Origin: Biscogniauxia marginata
Lineage: Eukaryota; Ascomycota; Sordariomycetes; Xylariales; Xylariaceae
Length of the DNA stretch: 64,000 nt
Assembly (NCBI GenBank): GCA_022695795.1
Contig: MU404110.1
Span: 124,687-188,686, forward strand
Direction: 5' to 3'
Shown here in pieces: positions 21,720 to 32,542 of the stretch (position 1 is the first letter of the stretch; each line of letters starts with the position of its first letter). The position numbers were made by a program, and so were the translations under genes. A model generated the notes under the pieces. The model was not told the origin of the DNA. It saw only the letters and a list, made by a program, of their open reading frames with translations, and did no database searches.

Positions 21720-23638
21720 CCCCTCAAGTCTCTTAAACAAGCAAGCGCTCTATTGCCGTTTTAAAACAATTTTGTTAAGTAACCTTTTATAAACCAACCT
21801 CATTTCTAGTTTTTATTCCTAATAATTTCCGTATTTAGAAATAAGCCATTTAGTATGGTTAATACCTCCCTTCTTTATATTCGGTTCTAGATAGTAACCT
21901 CGTGTTTACCGCTGTTTTAGCTTATAATAAGCGTCTTAAAAGCCGCTTAATTAAATTACGTATAAGAGATTATTAATCCCTAAGGTATTTTAACCGATTA
22001 TCTCGCCGTATTAATTTCCTAAGTTAAATTTAACTTGTTAACTAGTAGAACTAATTATTTAGCTGCCGTTACATTATTAGCTGTATTAATCATATTAAAC
22101 TAAGGCCGTTAAATAAGCCATAACTTAAAGGAAAAGTGAGAGTTAATTAACATTATCGACCCTGCCGCCGAAACATGATAACGGCTTATATTACAAGTTT
22201 CGTTATCTTAATAGCTTTATATGCGTGTTTATAAAGAGCTAAAACTTAAGCTACTTTATATTAAGGTTCCTCTTAAGAATAGTTATATTTAAATCCCTAA
22301 AATTATTGGTAAGCCGTTATATTAACTAAATATACCGAATATCTAGGGGTAATCCCCGGTTAGTTTTTACTATAAAGATGGCTTTTATTAAAACGCCACT
22401 TAACTCATTTTAGGAGGTTAAATTATATAGCCCACCTATTTAAACATGTTACCTCCTTATTTACATAGTAACATAATGCAACTATAACTTAAATAAATAT
22501 AGTAATAGCCGAAATGAAAATGCTTACTCAGCGTTTATAAGAAATGGCACTTATAACCTTAAGGGTGTTATTATATAATTCTTTATATACGAAGTCGAGC
22601 TTAAAGGTTTTATATATAAACTTAATAACGATCTTATTTTGGTTTAACTTTAATCGACTAAAGTTATATAAAGAAAAAATTTACGTATAAATCAAAATAA
22701 GTCATTTTCTTTATTAACCTCGAGTTATTTATCGGCTTTCGATATAGTCGTTTGTTATTTTTAGTATTTTTAACGATAAAAAGTTAATAAACCGCTTTTA
22801 AAAATGTATTAGTTTATTTAATAATATTAACTAAGTAGAACTTAAATAAGAAATAATTAAACTAATAAACAAGTAAAAAACTTTTTAGTTATAAAGATAT
22901 TTTAATAATTAATATATCAAATAAGAAATTAATTATATTTTATAAATATTATAAATATTATAATACCTTTAAAAAGGAATTAATTATAATATAATAAATA
23001 TTAATAGCAAAACGGTTAAGCTAAGTAAAAAGGAAAACGGGAAAATATTATTAATACGATTTAGGTAAACAGCGAAGTTTTTAAAACCGGCAGAAAAAGG
23101 TACGTACCTAGTGGGTCTTGTGGCAGAATTGTTAGTCGCATAGGTGGCCGGGATTGTGCCTGAGGCATTAAGAGGTCCCCTCATTTCCCGAGGAGGAAAC
23201 CGCTAAATGCGGCAGCCATCCCACGCGGAAGAAAATAACTAATAATATTATTATTATTATATGAAAAGTTAAAATTATAAGTATTTAAAGTACCGTGCTT
23301 TACACTTACTTATGGCCTCTTTGTTACTTTAAAGGTACATACCATCTTAAACTACATATTTATAACTTTTAACAGATTTCTTACGTGGTTAAAGTAGCTT
23401 GCAAAACGGGTGTCTAACCTACTTTAAATCAACATGTCAAGTAGTCTAATTATATTAACCAGCTGTCAAGAGCGGTTAGCTAGAGCAATATATACTCGGT
23501 GAAATGTACCCTTTAGGGGGCAAAGAGACTGTTTCCATGTATAGGTTATAACAATGCAGGTAGTTGTAGTTCTAGTTCTTCGCGCGACGACAACCTTGTT
23601 ACCTAAGTTCTTGTTAGGTGTCTCGTGACACCAGTGTT
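21720..23638. other. Spacer between the two gypsy elements, mostly RIP-degraded
   Basis: 21720-22985 is AT-rich, stop-laden sequence that I cannot assign to a family. Compositionally normal text then appears at about 23090-23225, containing ATGCGGCAGCCATCCCACGC. The short open frame there (minus strand, about 22984-23184) starts in normal sequence and runs into RIPed sequence. From about 23290 to 23638 the DNA is ordinary intergenic-like sequence. No gene is supported. Confidence 0.45.
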
Positions 23639-23757
23639 ATGGTAGACCGGTTTCGTTGTAGTAAGAACTTATTCAGTGAGAAACAGGGGGATATCATGAC
23701 GACGCAAACCACGTGCCCTGGGGATTTAACGATGACCGGGAAGAATGAGCGGATGGT
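23639..23757 (+). other. Left part of an ORF interrupted by element B
   Basis: From the ATG at 23639 the frame is open up to and into the LTR (MVDRFRCSKNLFSEKQGD, then TTQTTCPGDLTM). The frame at the insertion point is the same as that of the ORF resuming at 30697 on the other side. No domain is recognised. It may be the 5' part of a host gene split by the retrotransposon. Confidence 0.25.
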
Positions 23758-24114
23758 TGTTACGGACCCCAGAATGGAACCACGTGCTGGTCACGTGGTT
23801 TGACGAGAGAATCAGTGAATCGCTCCTCTTGGCAGAGCGATTTAGCGATTCACTTGTTTTAAGGAAAGGAGAAATAAGTATAAGTAAATTGGAATTTCCT
23901 TATGTATTTAATTATTTATTCTTTAGCTATTAATTTAAGACTATAGTCACTTTTTGATATTATAATAAGAGTACCTTGAAACCTCTCTAACGAATATAAC
24001 ATTATAAATTAATTAAATTAATTTTAACCCATTATTACCTTTAAATCAGGAAAACCTAATACGTACTTACTTGTAAAATTAGTTAATTAGGAACATAAAA
24101 AGAGGTTTGTCACA
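23758..24114 (+). repeat. 5' LTR of element B
   Basis: 357 bp, TGTTACGG...GTCACA. The first ~120 bp (U3) are nearly unmutated and contain the palindromes CCACGTGCTGGTCACGTGG and GTGAATCGC...GCGATT...ATTCAC. From about 23880 on, it carries many C-to-T and G-to-A changes relative to the 3' LTR. Confidence 0.9.
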
Positions 24115-24949
24115 TTTTAATAGCTCCTTAATTAATGCTTAATATTAGTTTAAAAAAAGGGACTTTTAATTAAATAATCCCAGGATAAGCATGCCCTTTA
24201 AGACCAGAGAGTAACAAGAAAAGAAATAAGTAGGAGAATAACAATTAACAAGCTTTTAAACGAAAGCTTTAAGTCTTTTTACGGTATAATAAAAAGGTTT
24301 AAAAAAACTAACACAAGAGTTTATTATAATTACAGCTAAAAAAGAGTTATAAGAGGACACCTTAGAAGCTCAGCATGAAGAATCATTTAAGGAAAAAGAA
24401 AAAAAGGAGAAAAAAACACTTAAAAAAGAAAACAAACAAGTAAAACAACCCCTACTTTCTAGAGATAAGTAATTAAAACCATCTTTAAACGATAGCGACC
24501 TTAATAACTTAAACGACGAAAACAATATAATAACCCTCGACGTAAAAGGTTTTAAATTGATTATACTTAGTAAATATAATGGGTTAAGCGATTTAGAAGG
24601 ATTTTTAATTTAAGCCGGAACCTATTTACGGTTTTATTATAAAACGATTACCACTAAAGAATAAAAGGTTTTCACGGTATCCTAGCTCCTCGTTAAAACC
24701 GCCTTAACCTGGTTTTAACTAATGTTAAAAAATCATTTAGAAAACGGATTAAACGCCTAAAAAGACACGAAGAAAGTCTTTAAGAATTATAAGGAGTTTA
24801 AAAAACAACTTAGGTTTATATTTAGCAATTTAATTCTCAAGTAACAAGCCGAAGCTCGACTTTATAAACTACGACAAAATAAGAAGGCTTTAAACTACGT
24901 TATTAAGTTTAAGAAACTCGCAAGCTAATTATAACTACTTATTAAAAGC

Positions 24950-27900
24950 TTATATTACTTGTTTTATTAAAGATTAAAAAACCATATAAAGAATAAGCTA
25001 TATAAAATAAACCTATATAAAGAAAGGAACTTAAGAAAGTTTAATAACTACGTTATAATGGCAATTACCATCGATAACGAGAACTTTAAACGGTACCTTA
25101 AAAAGAAAAAAACAATATAACGAAGGAATGGCGATTAGTTAAAAAGAGGAAATCACAGAAGCGGTGCCGGAACCAGGAAAGGCACTAGAACTAAGTTAAA
25201 CCCTATTAAAATTAACGTTATTTAAAAAGAACAAAAAAAACGAGATAAATTAATTATTAAGTGCTTTAACTATAAAAAGAAAAGACATTATAAAAACGAG
25301 TGCTAAAGTCCTAAAAAACAGGAATTAAGAACAAGAGGGATTCCTCAACCCGAGAAAAAAGCCGTCGAAGTAAGGGTTTAATTTAAAAACAACAAAGAAA
25401 TAAACTAAGTATTTATTATCGGCACTATTAAGGCAGAAAGAAACAAGGAGGCCTTTATAAAAGGAGTTTATAGATTTTATTAAGTCCACCGTAAAGACTA
25501 TTTAGAGGATAACCACTTATATTTAAGATATTTTACACTAAAACAAGCCAAATAAGGATATAACGAAAGCGAATTACTATATAAATGCGATAATTACAAG
25601 CTAGGATATAACTTAGGAATTAAGTTAAACCATGATAATTTATATTAAAGCCACTATAATAACGACAAATGCGAAACCCATTAAAAAAGAAGCCAGCACA
25701 ATAACTTAAACTAGAGGTTTTATATAAATGATAGTTATAATGTTTATTAAAGCTTAAGGGAACATGTATCGTTATATTGGAGCTTTTATATTAACGACGC
25801 TTATTAAGTATATAAAAGTTTTAAAGATAAAGCCGGTTATTATTCTTAAAAACTAGAAAGTAATAATATAAAAGAAAATAAGTGTATTTATAATAACGTC
25901 TCACGATAGTCACATTACTTTAAAGCATGTTATTTTCACCTAAATTCCGAAAGAAGTAACAAAACAATTACTAAAGGTTATATATATTATATTTTAATAC
26001 TATGTGACGTACACGACTTGCTCGGAGCAGGTTTCGAAGAAAACGAGATTAAAGAAGAATTATAAGAATTATAAAAGGAATTACATTTTCCATAATGGCT
26101 CGAAGAACGAATTAAATACGACACTTATTTATTCGACTTTATAAGAAAACACTTAATAAAGTAATAAGTAGAAACACGTGCGACTAAACGGGGCTATAAA
26201 CGAATCATTAAAATATACCTCAAAAAAGGAGAAAAGCTTCTAGAAATTAATATAAACCTAAAAAGAGACATCGAGATACCCCTAGCAAGTAAACTCAAGG
26301 ATTATTCTTTTTATTCGAGGATAATTTAAAACTTTAAAAAATTCCGAGTTAATAAAATAGACTTAGGTTATAAAAAGGCTCTCGAAGAAGAATTAAAGTT
26401 TTAATATATAAGGTTTTATATAAAGGACAAACCTTTCACCCCTTATTATGTAAAGGGTAATTAAAGAGATTATTTAAATAATAATTACTAGAAACACGCT
26501 TTTATAAAAGCTCAAGAATGAAAGAATATCTAGGTTATAGCAATTTAAAGAAACCTAAAAGAGAAGAGACGTGGAAAACCAAAAAAACGATAAAGGCTCT
26601 CGCTAGTAAGGCAGCGAGAAGCCATGAATAATAAATCCTTATATAAAGTCTAGTTAAGATTTAATAATACTATTAAAACCAGAGTTAAGTATAATGAAAA
26701 GGAGTATAAAGCCTTTATAAACTTAGGAGCAAATAAAAGCTATATTTTAACTAAGATAACTTAGAAAAACAAAATACCATAAATATATAAACAAAGTTTA
26801 TACTAATTACGGAACTTCGAGGGATATATATTTAGTTACGAAAATGACAAAGTATTAAAAGAAATAGTCCCTTTCTCGGTAACCATTTAAGGACACCTCG
26901 AGCAAGTCATTTTTAATATTACATATATATTAAATCACGACATAATACTAAAGATGAATTAGCTTAAAAGAAATAATTCACGAATAAATTTCGAGATAAA
27001 CACGCTTTATTAGGATTAAAAACAGGAGGAGTCAACCACTACGGGTTATAAAATAAGTACCGCAAGTGACTTTAAAGAAACGAATGTAAAAACGAAACAT
27101 ATCGCCTATATAATTTAAGTAATCAAGCCTAAAGATTTAACGAAGAGAGTACCGCGCAAGTACCTCCGTTTTTATAAATTATTTAGAAATAAAACAAAAA
27201 AAGAATTATTAAAACATAGCTAATAAAATTACTAAATCCACTTCAAAAAAGGGAAATAACTAAAATTATTTTTAGTATATCTTATAAATCAAGAAAAATA
27301 AAGAGTACTATAAAAAGGAATCTAGGAGGATTTTAATAAAGGATATATTCGAGAGTTAAAATCCTCGTTAAGATACCTAGTAATTATAATACCTAAAATC
27401 GATAAAAACGGGAAGTAATATATCGATAAAAAAGGTAACCTAGTATAGCGACGAGTAATTAACTATTAACACCTTAATAAAATAACCAAGAAAAACGAAC
27501 ACTTATTACCACTAATAAAACTCATAAGAGAACAAATCAACAAAGCCTAAATCTTCATAGCACTAGACCTTCGCAATAAATATTATATAATTAAAATGGC
27601 TAAAAAACACGAATAATATATAGCTTTCCGAACAATATATAAATATTATAAGTATAAAGTTATACTATTTAAACTTATTAACGCACTTACTACATTTTAA
27701 TATATAATTATAATAGTTTTTCGTAAGTTCTTAGATAAATTTATATTCGTTTATCTGGATAATATACTAATTTATTTAAAAAACGAGAAAAAGCATAAAA
27801 AACATATAAAGCAAGTGTTAAAAACCTTGGAAAAAACGAATCTACTTGTTTATTCGACTAAAAATGAATAACATATTAAAAAACTAGACTATTTAGGGTT

Positions 27901-29812
27901 TATAATAAGTCCAGAAGAAATTCGCATTTAAAAGGAAAAAATAGCAACAATCAAGAATTAGCCAAAACCTAAAAGTGTTATAAACGTACGCATATTTCTT
28001 GGCTTTATTAATTATGTTAAACAACTCATTAAAGATTTCGGGCGTATTGCCAAACCATTAACGGAACTAATTACCTTAACGAAAATAAGAAAGGCTTTTC
28101 ATTTCACTAAAGAAACCAGGCAAGCTTTTCAGTAGCTAAAAGAAGTTGTAATTAATAAGGTTATATATAAACTTCTAAACGAAAATAAAAAGAAACGACT
28201 AAGGATAAACGCTTTAAATTTCGCTATTAAAGTAGTTTTAAAGCAATTAAAAGACAATAAGAAATGGTACCTAGTCACATACCTATTCAAAGCACTATAT
28301 AGTGCTAAACTAAACTATTAGATTTATAACAAGGAACTATTAATAGTCATTAAAGCATTAAAGAAATAAGAACTATAGTTTAACGGAACTAAGGAACCTA
28401 TTAATATTTATTTAAACCATAAGAACCTTACACGATTCATAATAATATAAACGCTTAATTAAAGACACGAGCGTTAAATGATTTTCTTGTTTAAGTTTAA
28501 TTTTAAAATCTAGTATATTAAGGGAAAAGAAAATATCTAAATAAATCTTCTTAGTAAAAAGGGAGATTATAAATTAAAAATTAATAAAAAAGATATTTAA
28601 ATGTTTAAACAACAAAATGACGAATTAATTGTATTAACTTATATGCGAATTAATATAGGAAACTAAAAACAACGTTTTAAGGAAAATTACAATTAAAAGG
28701 AAAAAACAATTATAGTTTTAGCAAGGATCCAGCGACGAACTTCTCTCATATAAGGAAAAGGTATACGTACCAAAACGAGTACAAAACGAATTCGTCAAAG
28801 AATTTCACGAATATCCTCTACATAGCCACCAAGGGATTTTCAAAATAATAAAACGACTTTAAAAAGAATTTGACTTTCTAGAAATATGATAAACAGTTAA
28901 AAAAATTATAAAGAATTGTAACATCTATAATAAGGCTAAAGTATCACGATATAAACCATACAGACTATTATAACCAACCTAAATACCTGACAAAGCGTGA
29001 CATATAATTATATGGGATTTCGTAGTGAAACTCCTAAAATCAAAAGATCTTACCACAGGAGTACCTTATAACAATATATAGGTAATTGTTAACAAACTCA
29101 CGAAATATACCTACTTCTTATTATTTAACGAATCAAGCATAGCAAAATAATTAGCTTTTAATTTCTTAAGAGAGTATATTAATAAACATGGGTTACTAAA
29201 ACGCGTTATTTTAAATAGAGATAAATTATTTACATTAAAATTTTGGACTAGTTTAATAAAACGAATAAAAATCAAGTAAAAGTTATTTATAATATATTAT
29301 CCCTAGACAAACGGATAAATAAAGAAACTAAACCAAACAATGAAACAATATTTACGAAGCTATATTAACTAGGAAATAAACAATTAAATAAAATTACTAT
29401 TAATAGCCCAAATAATATATAACACTTCGGTTAACGAGGATATAAAGATGTCACCACACGAGGCAGTATACAGGTAAAAAGCGGAAGTTTAAAAACAACT
29501 GATCGAACTCACGAAAACACCAAAAATCGAAACGAAAGCCCCGAAAGCAGAAGTACTATCCGAAAAAGTCTAGGCAATACAACAACGGCTATAAAAAGAA
29601 TTATAGTTTATTTAAAATAGAATAACAAAGTATTATAATAAAAAAAGAATTAAAGGACTAATTCTTAAGAGAGGAGACATAGTTTACTTATTTCGTTAAC
29701 GACAAAGCATAATATTAAAAACACCTTAAATTAAAACAAAGCGACCCAACGAAAAACTTAAATTCAAGAAATTAGGACTATATAGAATTAAAAAGGTTAT
29801 TTCGAAAGTTAA
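24950..29812 (+). pseudogene. gag-pol remnant of element B
   Basis: Gag knuckle: C-F-N-Y-K-K-K-R-H-Y-K-N-E-C at 25262-25303, where the second Cys has become Tyr. Protease: the DSGA-type active site reads N-L-G-A (AFINLGANKSYIL), both changes being transitions. RT: VIIIPKIDKNGK, then FVYLDNILIY, where YxDD has lost one Asp to Asn. RNase H region: NALNFAIKVVLKQ. Integrase: EFHEYPLHSHQGIF with a CNIYNK second half (Cys to Tyr), then WDFVVK. The C-terminal end is KLKFKKLGLYRIKKVISKVN, the usual tail of gypsy integrases. Multiple stops throughout; no function is expected. Start is approximate. Confidence 0.8.
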
Positions 29813-30229
29813 CTATAAACTAGCACTTTTTTGCAGTTTACTCGACCACAATCGATGTTCGGTACGCAGACGGTGTACGTAGTTCATTTCTTCCTCGGCA
29901 GCTAGTTATGTAACTTAGTAACGAGACTCCGCCGCCTCTAACTCAGCCTCAACTTTTTAAAACTGTTCTATAATTTCGGCTACACCCTTACGCGTAATTC
30001 CAAATACGTCATAACGAGTTCGGTTTAGCCGGATGTACTCAACACAACGGTCGAAATCCTCAGAAGCCACACACTCCTTCCCAGAACGTTCACAGTAAGA
30101 ACAAGCCATCTCCTTTTTTCCGTTCAAGGCAACAGCTTTTAAAAAAGCAACCTTATTTTCTGCTTGTCTCTCGACACGCCATGAGTAATTAAAAACTTCT
30201 TTTCAAGCCTTAGTTATGCGATGAGACAT
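29813..30229 (-). pseudogene. Antisense accessory ORF of element B (CxxC zinc-knuckle-like and coiled-coil protein)
   Basis: On the minus strand an ATG at 30229 opens a 138-codon frame with four in-frame stops (one TGA, three TAA). It lies between the integrase end and the 3' LTR, tail-to-tail with gag-pol. The core is well preserved: MACSYCERSGKECVASEDF, then DRCVEYIRLNRTRYDVFGIT. This gives C-x2-C-x6-C-x8-C followed by two positions (Y and Y) where cysteines would complete the pattern. A charged helical segment follows (KVEAELEAAESRY, then LAAEEEMNYVHRLRTEH). Base composition here is normal, unlike the RIPed pol just upstream, so this part escaped heavy RIP. Fungal genomes contain many proteins of this look; I infer that they are retrotransposon-borne. 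A Zn-binding nucleic-acid role is possible but unproven. Confidence 0.7.
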
Positions 30230-30339
30230 AATAAAAGAAAAGAAAAGTGAAGTAGCCTAAAGAAAGTAACAAATAGGAAAGAAGAATAGTAAGGCCCTCT
30301 TTTATCTTTGGGACAAAGATCCTCGGAAAGGAAGAATAA

Positions 30340-30696
30340 TGTTACGAACCCCAGAATGGAACCACGTGCTAGTCACGTGGTTTAACGAGAGAATCAGTGA
30401 ATCGCTCCTCTTGGCAAAGCGATTTAGCGATTCACTTGTTTTAAGAAAAGGAGAAATAAGTATAAGTAGATTGGAATTTCCTTGTGTATCTAGTTATTCA
30501 TTCTTCAGCTATCAATCTAAGACTATAGTCACTCTTTGATACTATAGTGAGAGTACCTTGAAACCTCTCTAACGAACATAACATTGTGAATCAATTGAAC
30601 CAATCTTAACCCACTGTTACCTTCAAATCAGGAAAACCTAGTACGTACTCACCTGTGAAGTCAGCTGACTAGGAACACAAAGGGAGGTTCGTCACA
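30340..30696 (+). repeat. 3' LTR of element B
   Basis: 357 bp, nearly intact. Compared with the 5' LTR it shows five G-to-A differences in the first ~110 bp and otherwise the ancestral base. It ends CACAAAGGGAGGTTCGTCACA-like and is followed by the ATGGT target duplication. The R-U5 part is the sequence shared with element A and the solo LTR at 5536-6011. Confidence 0.9.
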
Positions 30697-31142
30697 ATGG
30701 TCTATGTAAGCCTGACTCTAGCTATTGTGTATATATGTCTAGATTTCTCTCAACCTACTGTTCGAAATTTAAACACTTTTTACATTACATCTCTTCTAGT
30801 ATTGACTCTTATAAACCTTCACAGGCAGCTAGCCTATCAGAATACACGCACTAGTAAGATTACTTGCCAACACCAAGATATATATTACTGCCAATACTGG
30901 AAGTTCGATTGCGAAGAAGTAAAAGCTATGGGAGTAGTTTGTTATCACCACCAGAATCAGGATAATGTGGGATCCGGTAAGTGTGTATTCTATTTCTACC
31001 ATCATTCTATAACCCGCTAAGCCTGATAGAACCCGAACCTTGCGAGGCCAGGATGCGTTGTCAATGCAAAGTTTGTGATTGCAATGTAATAATTGAAGGG
31101 ATGCAAGTCATTTGCCATGCATGTTCAATAGGAGTACATTAA
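30697..31142 (+). CDS. Small Cys-rich protein gene fragment next to element B
   Basis: Exon 30697-30976, intron 30977-31029 (GTAAGT donor, CGCTAAG branch, GATAG acceptor), exon 31030-31142 ending TAA. Splicing restores the frame from ...DNVGS to EPEPCEARMRCQCKVCDC. The second exon is strikingly Cys-rich (CQCKVCDC...CHAC); the first has TCQHQDIYYCQYW and more Cys/His, suggesting a metal-binding or disulfide-rich domain. The N-terminus is a hydrophobic, low-evidence stretch starting exactly in the ATGGT duplication. It may therefore be the 3' part of a gene whose 5' part is left of element B (23639-23757, same frame). An intron-like segment of similar sequence recurs at about 31201-31249. I do not recognise the protein. 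Confidence 0.35.
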
Positions 31143-31375
31143 TTACACTATTGTCATTCGGCAAGTGGCTATTCTCTCAAGGTCTTAAAGCACCTGCCCT
31201 GGTACGTACGTTATCTATTTCTACCATGATATTACAAACCTGCCAAGCCTTTAAAGACCGATCCACCGGGGAACACCATTGATATGGACTATACACTTAT
31301 TACAAGCGTTATTACGATACTTCCCCTTTAAAGATTTGTAGTTGAACTACACTTAGTATCACGATTAAAGAGGGA
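31143..31375. other. Intergenic, with a degenerate copy of the upstream intron
   Basis: The segment at about 31201-31249 (GTACGTACGTTATCTATTTC onward to CTGCCAAGCC) resembles intron 30977-31029 and its downstream bases over ~40 bp. This suggests an old local duplication. No ORF is supported. Confidence 0.35.
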
Positions 31376-31680
31376 TGTGGGCCGGCCCGCGAGCTAGATT
31401 AGTTTTATCTACATTTTGCGTTCCGCTAGCTTTTGCAGAACACACACACATTAAAACCCATCTCTTTTGTTGTTGGTTACCGATACGAGACGGCAGGGGG
31501 TATGACGTCATGTACGAATAGGTCTATAAAAGGGAGCCCTGGTAGGGCTCTAGAGCTAAGCTCTCTACTATTAATCATCACCTTCTTTCGTACCTTATAT
31601 GTATTCGTATTAATTACAGTGAAAACAAAGACGAGGTTAAAAATATACTTTAAAGTCATAGTTTCTTAAAAAAAAAAAAC
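31376..31680 (+). promoter_or_regulatory. Strong pol II promoter-like segment, probable LTR remnant
   Basis: It begins TGTGGGCCGGCCCGCGAGC. It contains a perfect cAMP-response element TGACGTCA (31503-31510) and TATAAAAGG (31525-31533), then two back-to-back hairpins (GAGCCCTGGTAGGGCTC and AGAGCTAAGCTCT). It runs into a poly-A stretch and RIPed DNA at about 31680. Compact U3-like layout plus a RIPed continuation suggests the 5' end of another retroelement, but no matching second LTR is found in the window. Confidence 0.35.
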
Positions 31681-32188
31681 CTATTTAATTAAATTTTATA
31701 TACTTTATTATTATATATTAAACGTTTATTTTTACGAATTTTTTATAAAATAAAAGTTATTATATTATAAAAACATTTAAAACGAAGTTTTATATTCGAT
31801 TTATTTAAATTTATAAAAAAAACTTTTTATTTTAATTTAATTTTAAAAAGATTAAACGTTTATTTTTTTAACTTTATTTATAAAAATATAATAATTATAT
31901 TTAGTTTAATTATTAACTTTATATAATATTTTATATAAAAGTGTTTTTATTATAAATAGGGGTTATAAAAGGTACTAATATATACCTTACTTGCTCTAGG
32001 TTAGTCCTTGACTTATAACAAGTATATAAAGGTAGATTTTCTCCTCTTCTTTTAAGATAAGGCAAGCGTTTATTTTGTTTTATCCTTTCCTTATAAGAAT
32101 ACATTGGTTATACCTAGCTTACCTTCTTAACGTGACAGTTTTATAGATTTTAATAATTATATAATAAAATTATATAAAATATTAAATA
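31681..32188. other. RIP-degraded AT-rich DNA
   Basis: Low-complexity TA-rich sequence with no coding potential. A less-mutated patch at about 31965-32140 contains a TATAAAAGG-like box (31974) and normal-looking text (AGGTTAGTCCTTGACTTATA). Confidence 0.5.
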
Positions 32189-32542
32189 TAACGTACCACA
32201 TAAGCGAGTAAACAAAACAAGCTCGCAAACGAAATGGTTTTTTATATAAAATCGACTTTTTCGAAAATTTATAACTTTATACGTAAAAGTTGGAAAAGTC
32301 TCGAACCTTTTTTTCTAGTTATATAATTATATAATTTTAGTTTTTATGCGTTTTCTTTTTATATTTTTAATTTTCTTGAATTTTATTTTAATTAAACTAT
32401 ATAGTTATATAACTAGAAAAAAAGGTTTAAGACTTTTCCGACTTTTATATGTAAAGTTATGAATTTTTGAAAAAGTTAATTTTATATAAAAAACCATTTC
32501 GTTTACGAGCTTGTTTCGTTTACTCGCTTATATAGTACGTTA
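32189..32542. repeat. 354-bp foldback element with ~150-bp inverted arms
   Basis: The left arm starts TAACGTACCACATAAGCGAG. The right arm is its reverse complement, ending CTCGCTTATATAGTACGTTA. Arms of about 150 bp match with scattered C/T and G/A differences and enclose a ~45-bp loop near 32345-32390. This fits a foldback/MITE-like non-autonomous DNA element, or a palindromic terminus of a larger one. A TA next to each end could be the target duplication of a Tc1/mariner-type insertion, but that is not distinctive in AT-rich DNA. Confidence 0.75.

Larger units (their letters stand above)
23758..30696 (+). mobile_element. Ty3/gypsy LTR retrotransposon B, complete but RIP-degraded
   Basis: A full-length 6,939-bp element. 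Both LTRs are 357 bp (23758-24114 and 30340-30696), start TGTTACG and end GTCACA. A perfect 5-bp target duplication ATGGT flanks it (23753-23757 and 30697-30701). A polypurine tract (GGAAAGGAAGAATAA) abuts the 3' LTR. Order of coding relics on the plus strand: CCHC knuckle (about 25262-25303), aspartic protease (about 26711-26746), RT (about 27340-27930, YLDNILIY at 27758-27780), RNase H (about 28150-28420), integrase HHCC and core (about 28795-29500). Protease-RT-RH-integrase order is diagnostic of Ty3/gypsy. An antisense accessory ORF follows (29813-30229). RIP is intense from about 23880 to 29825 and weak outside that range. Confidence 0.92.
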
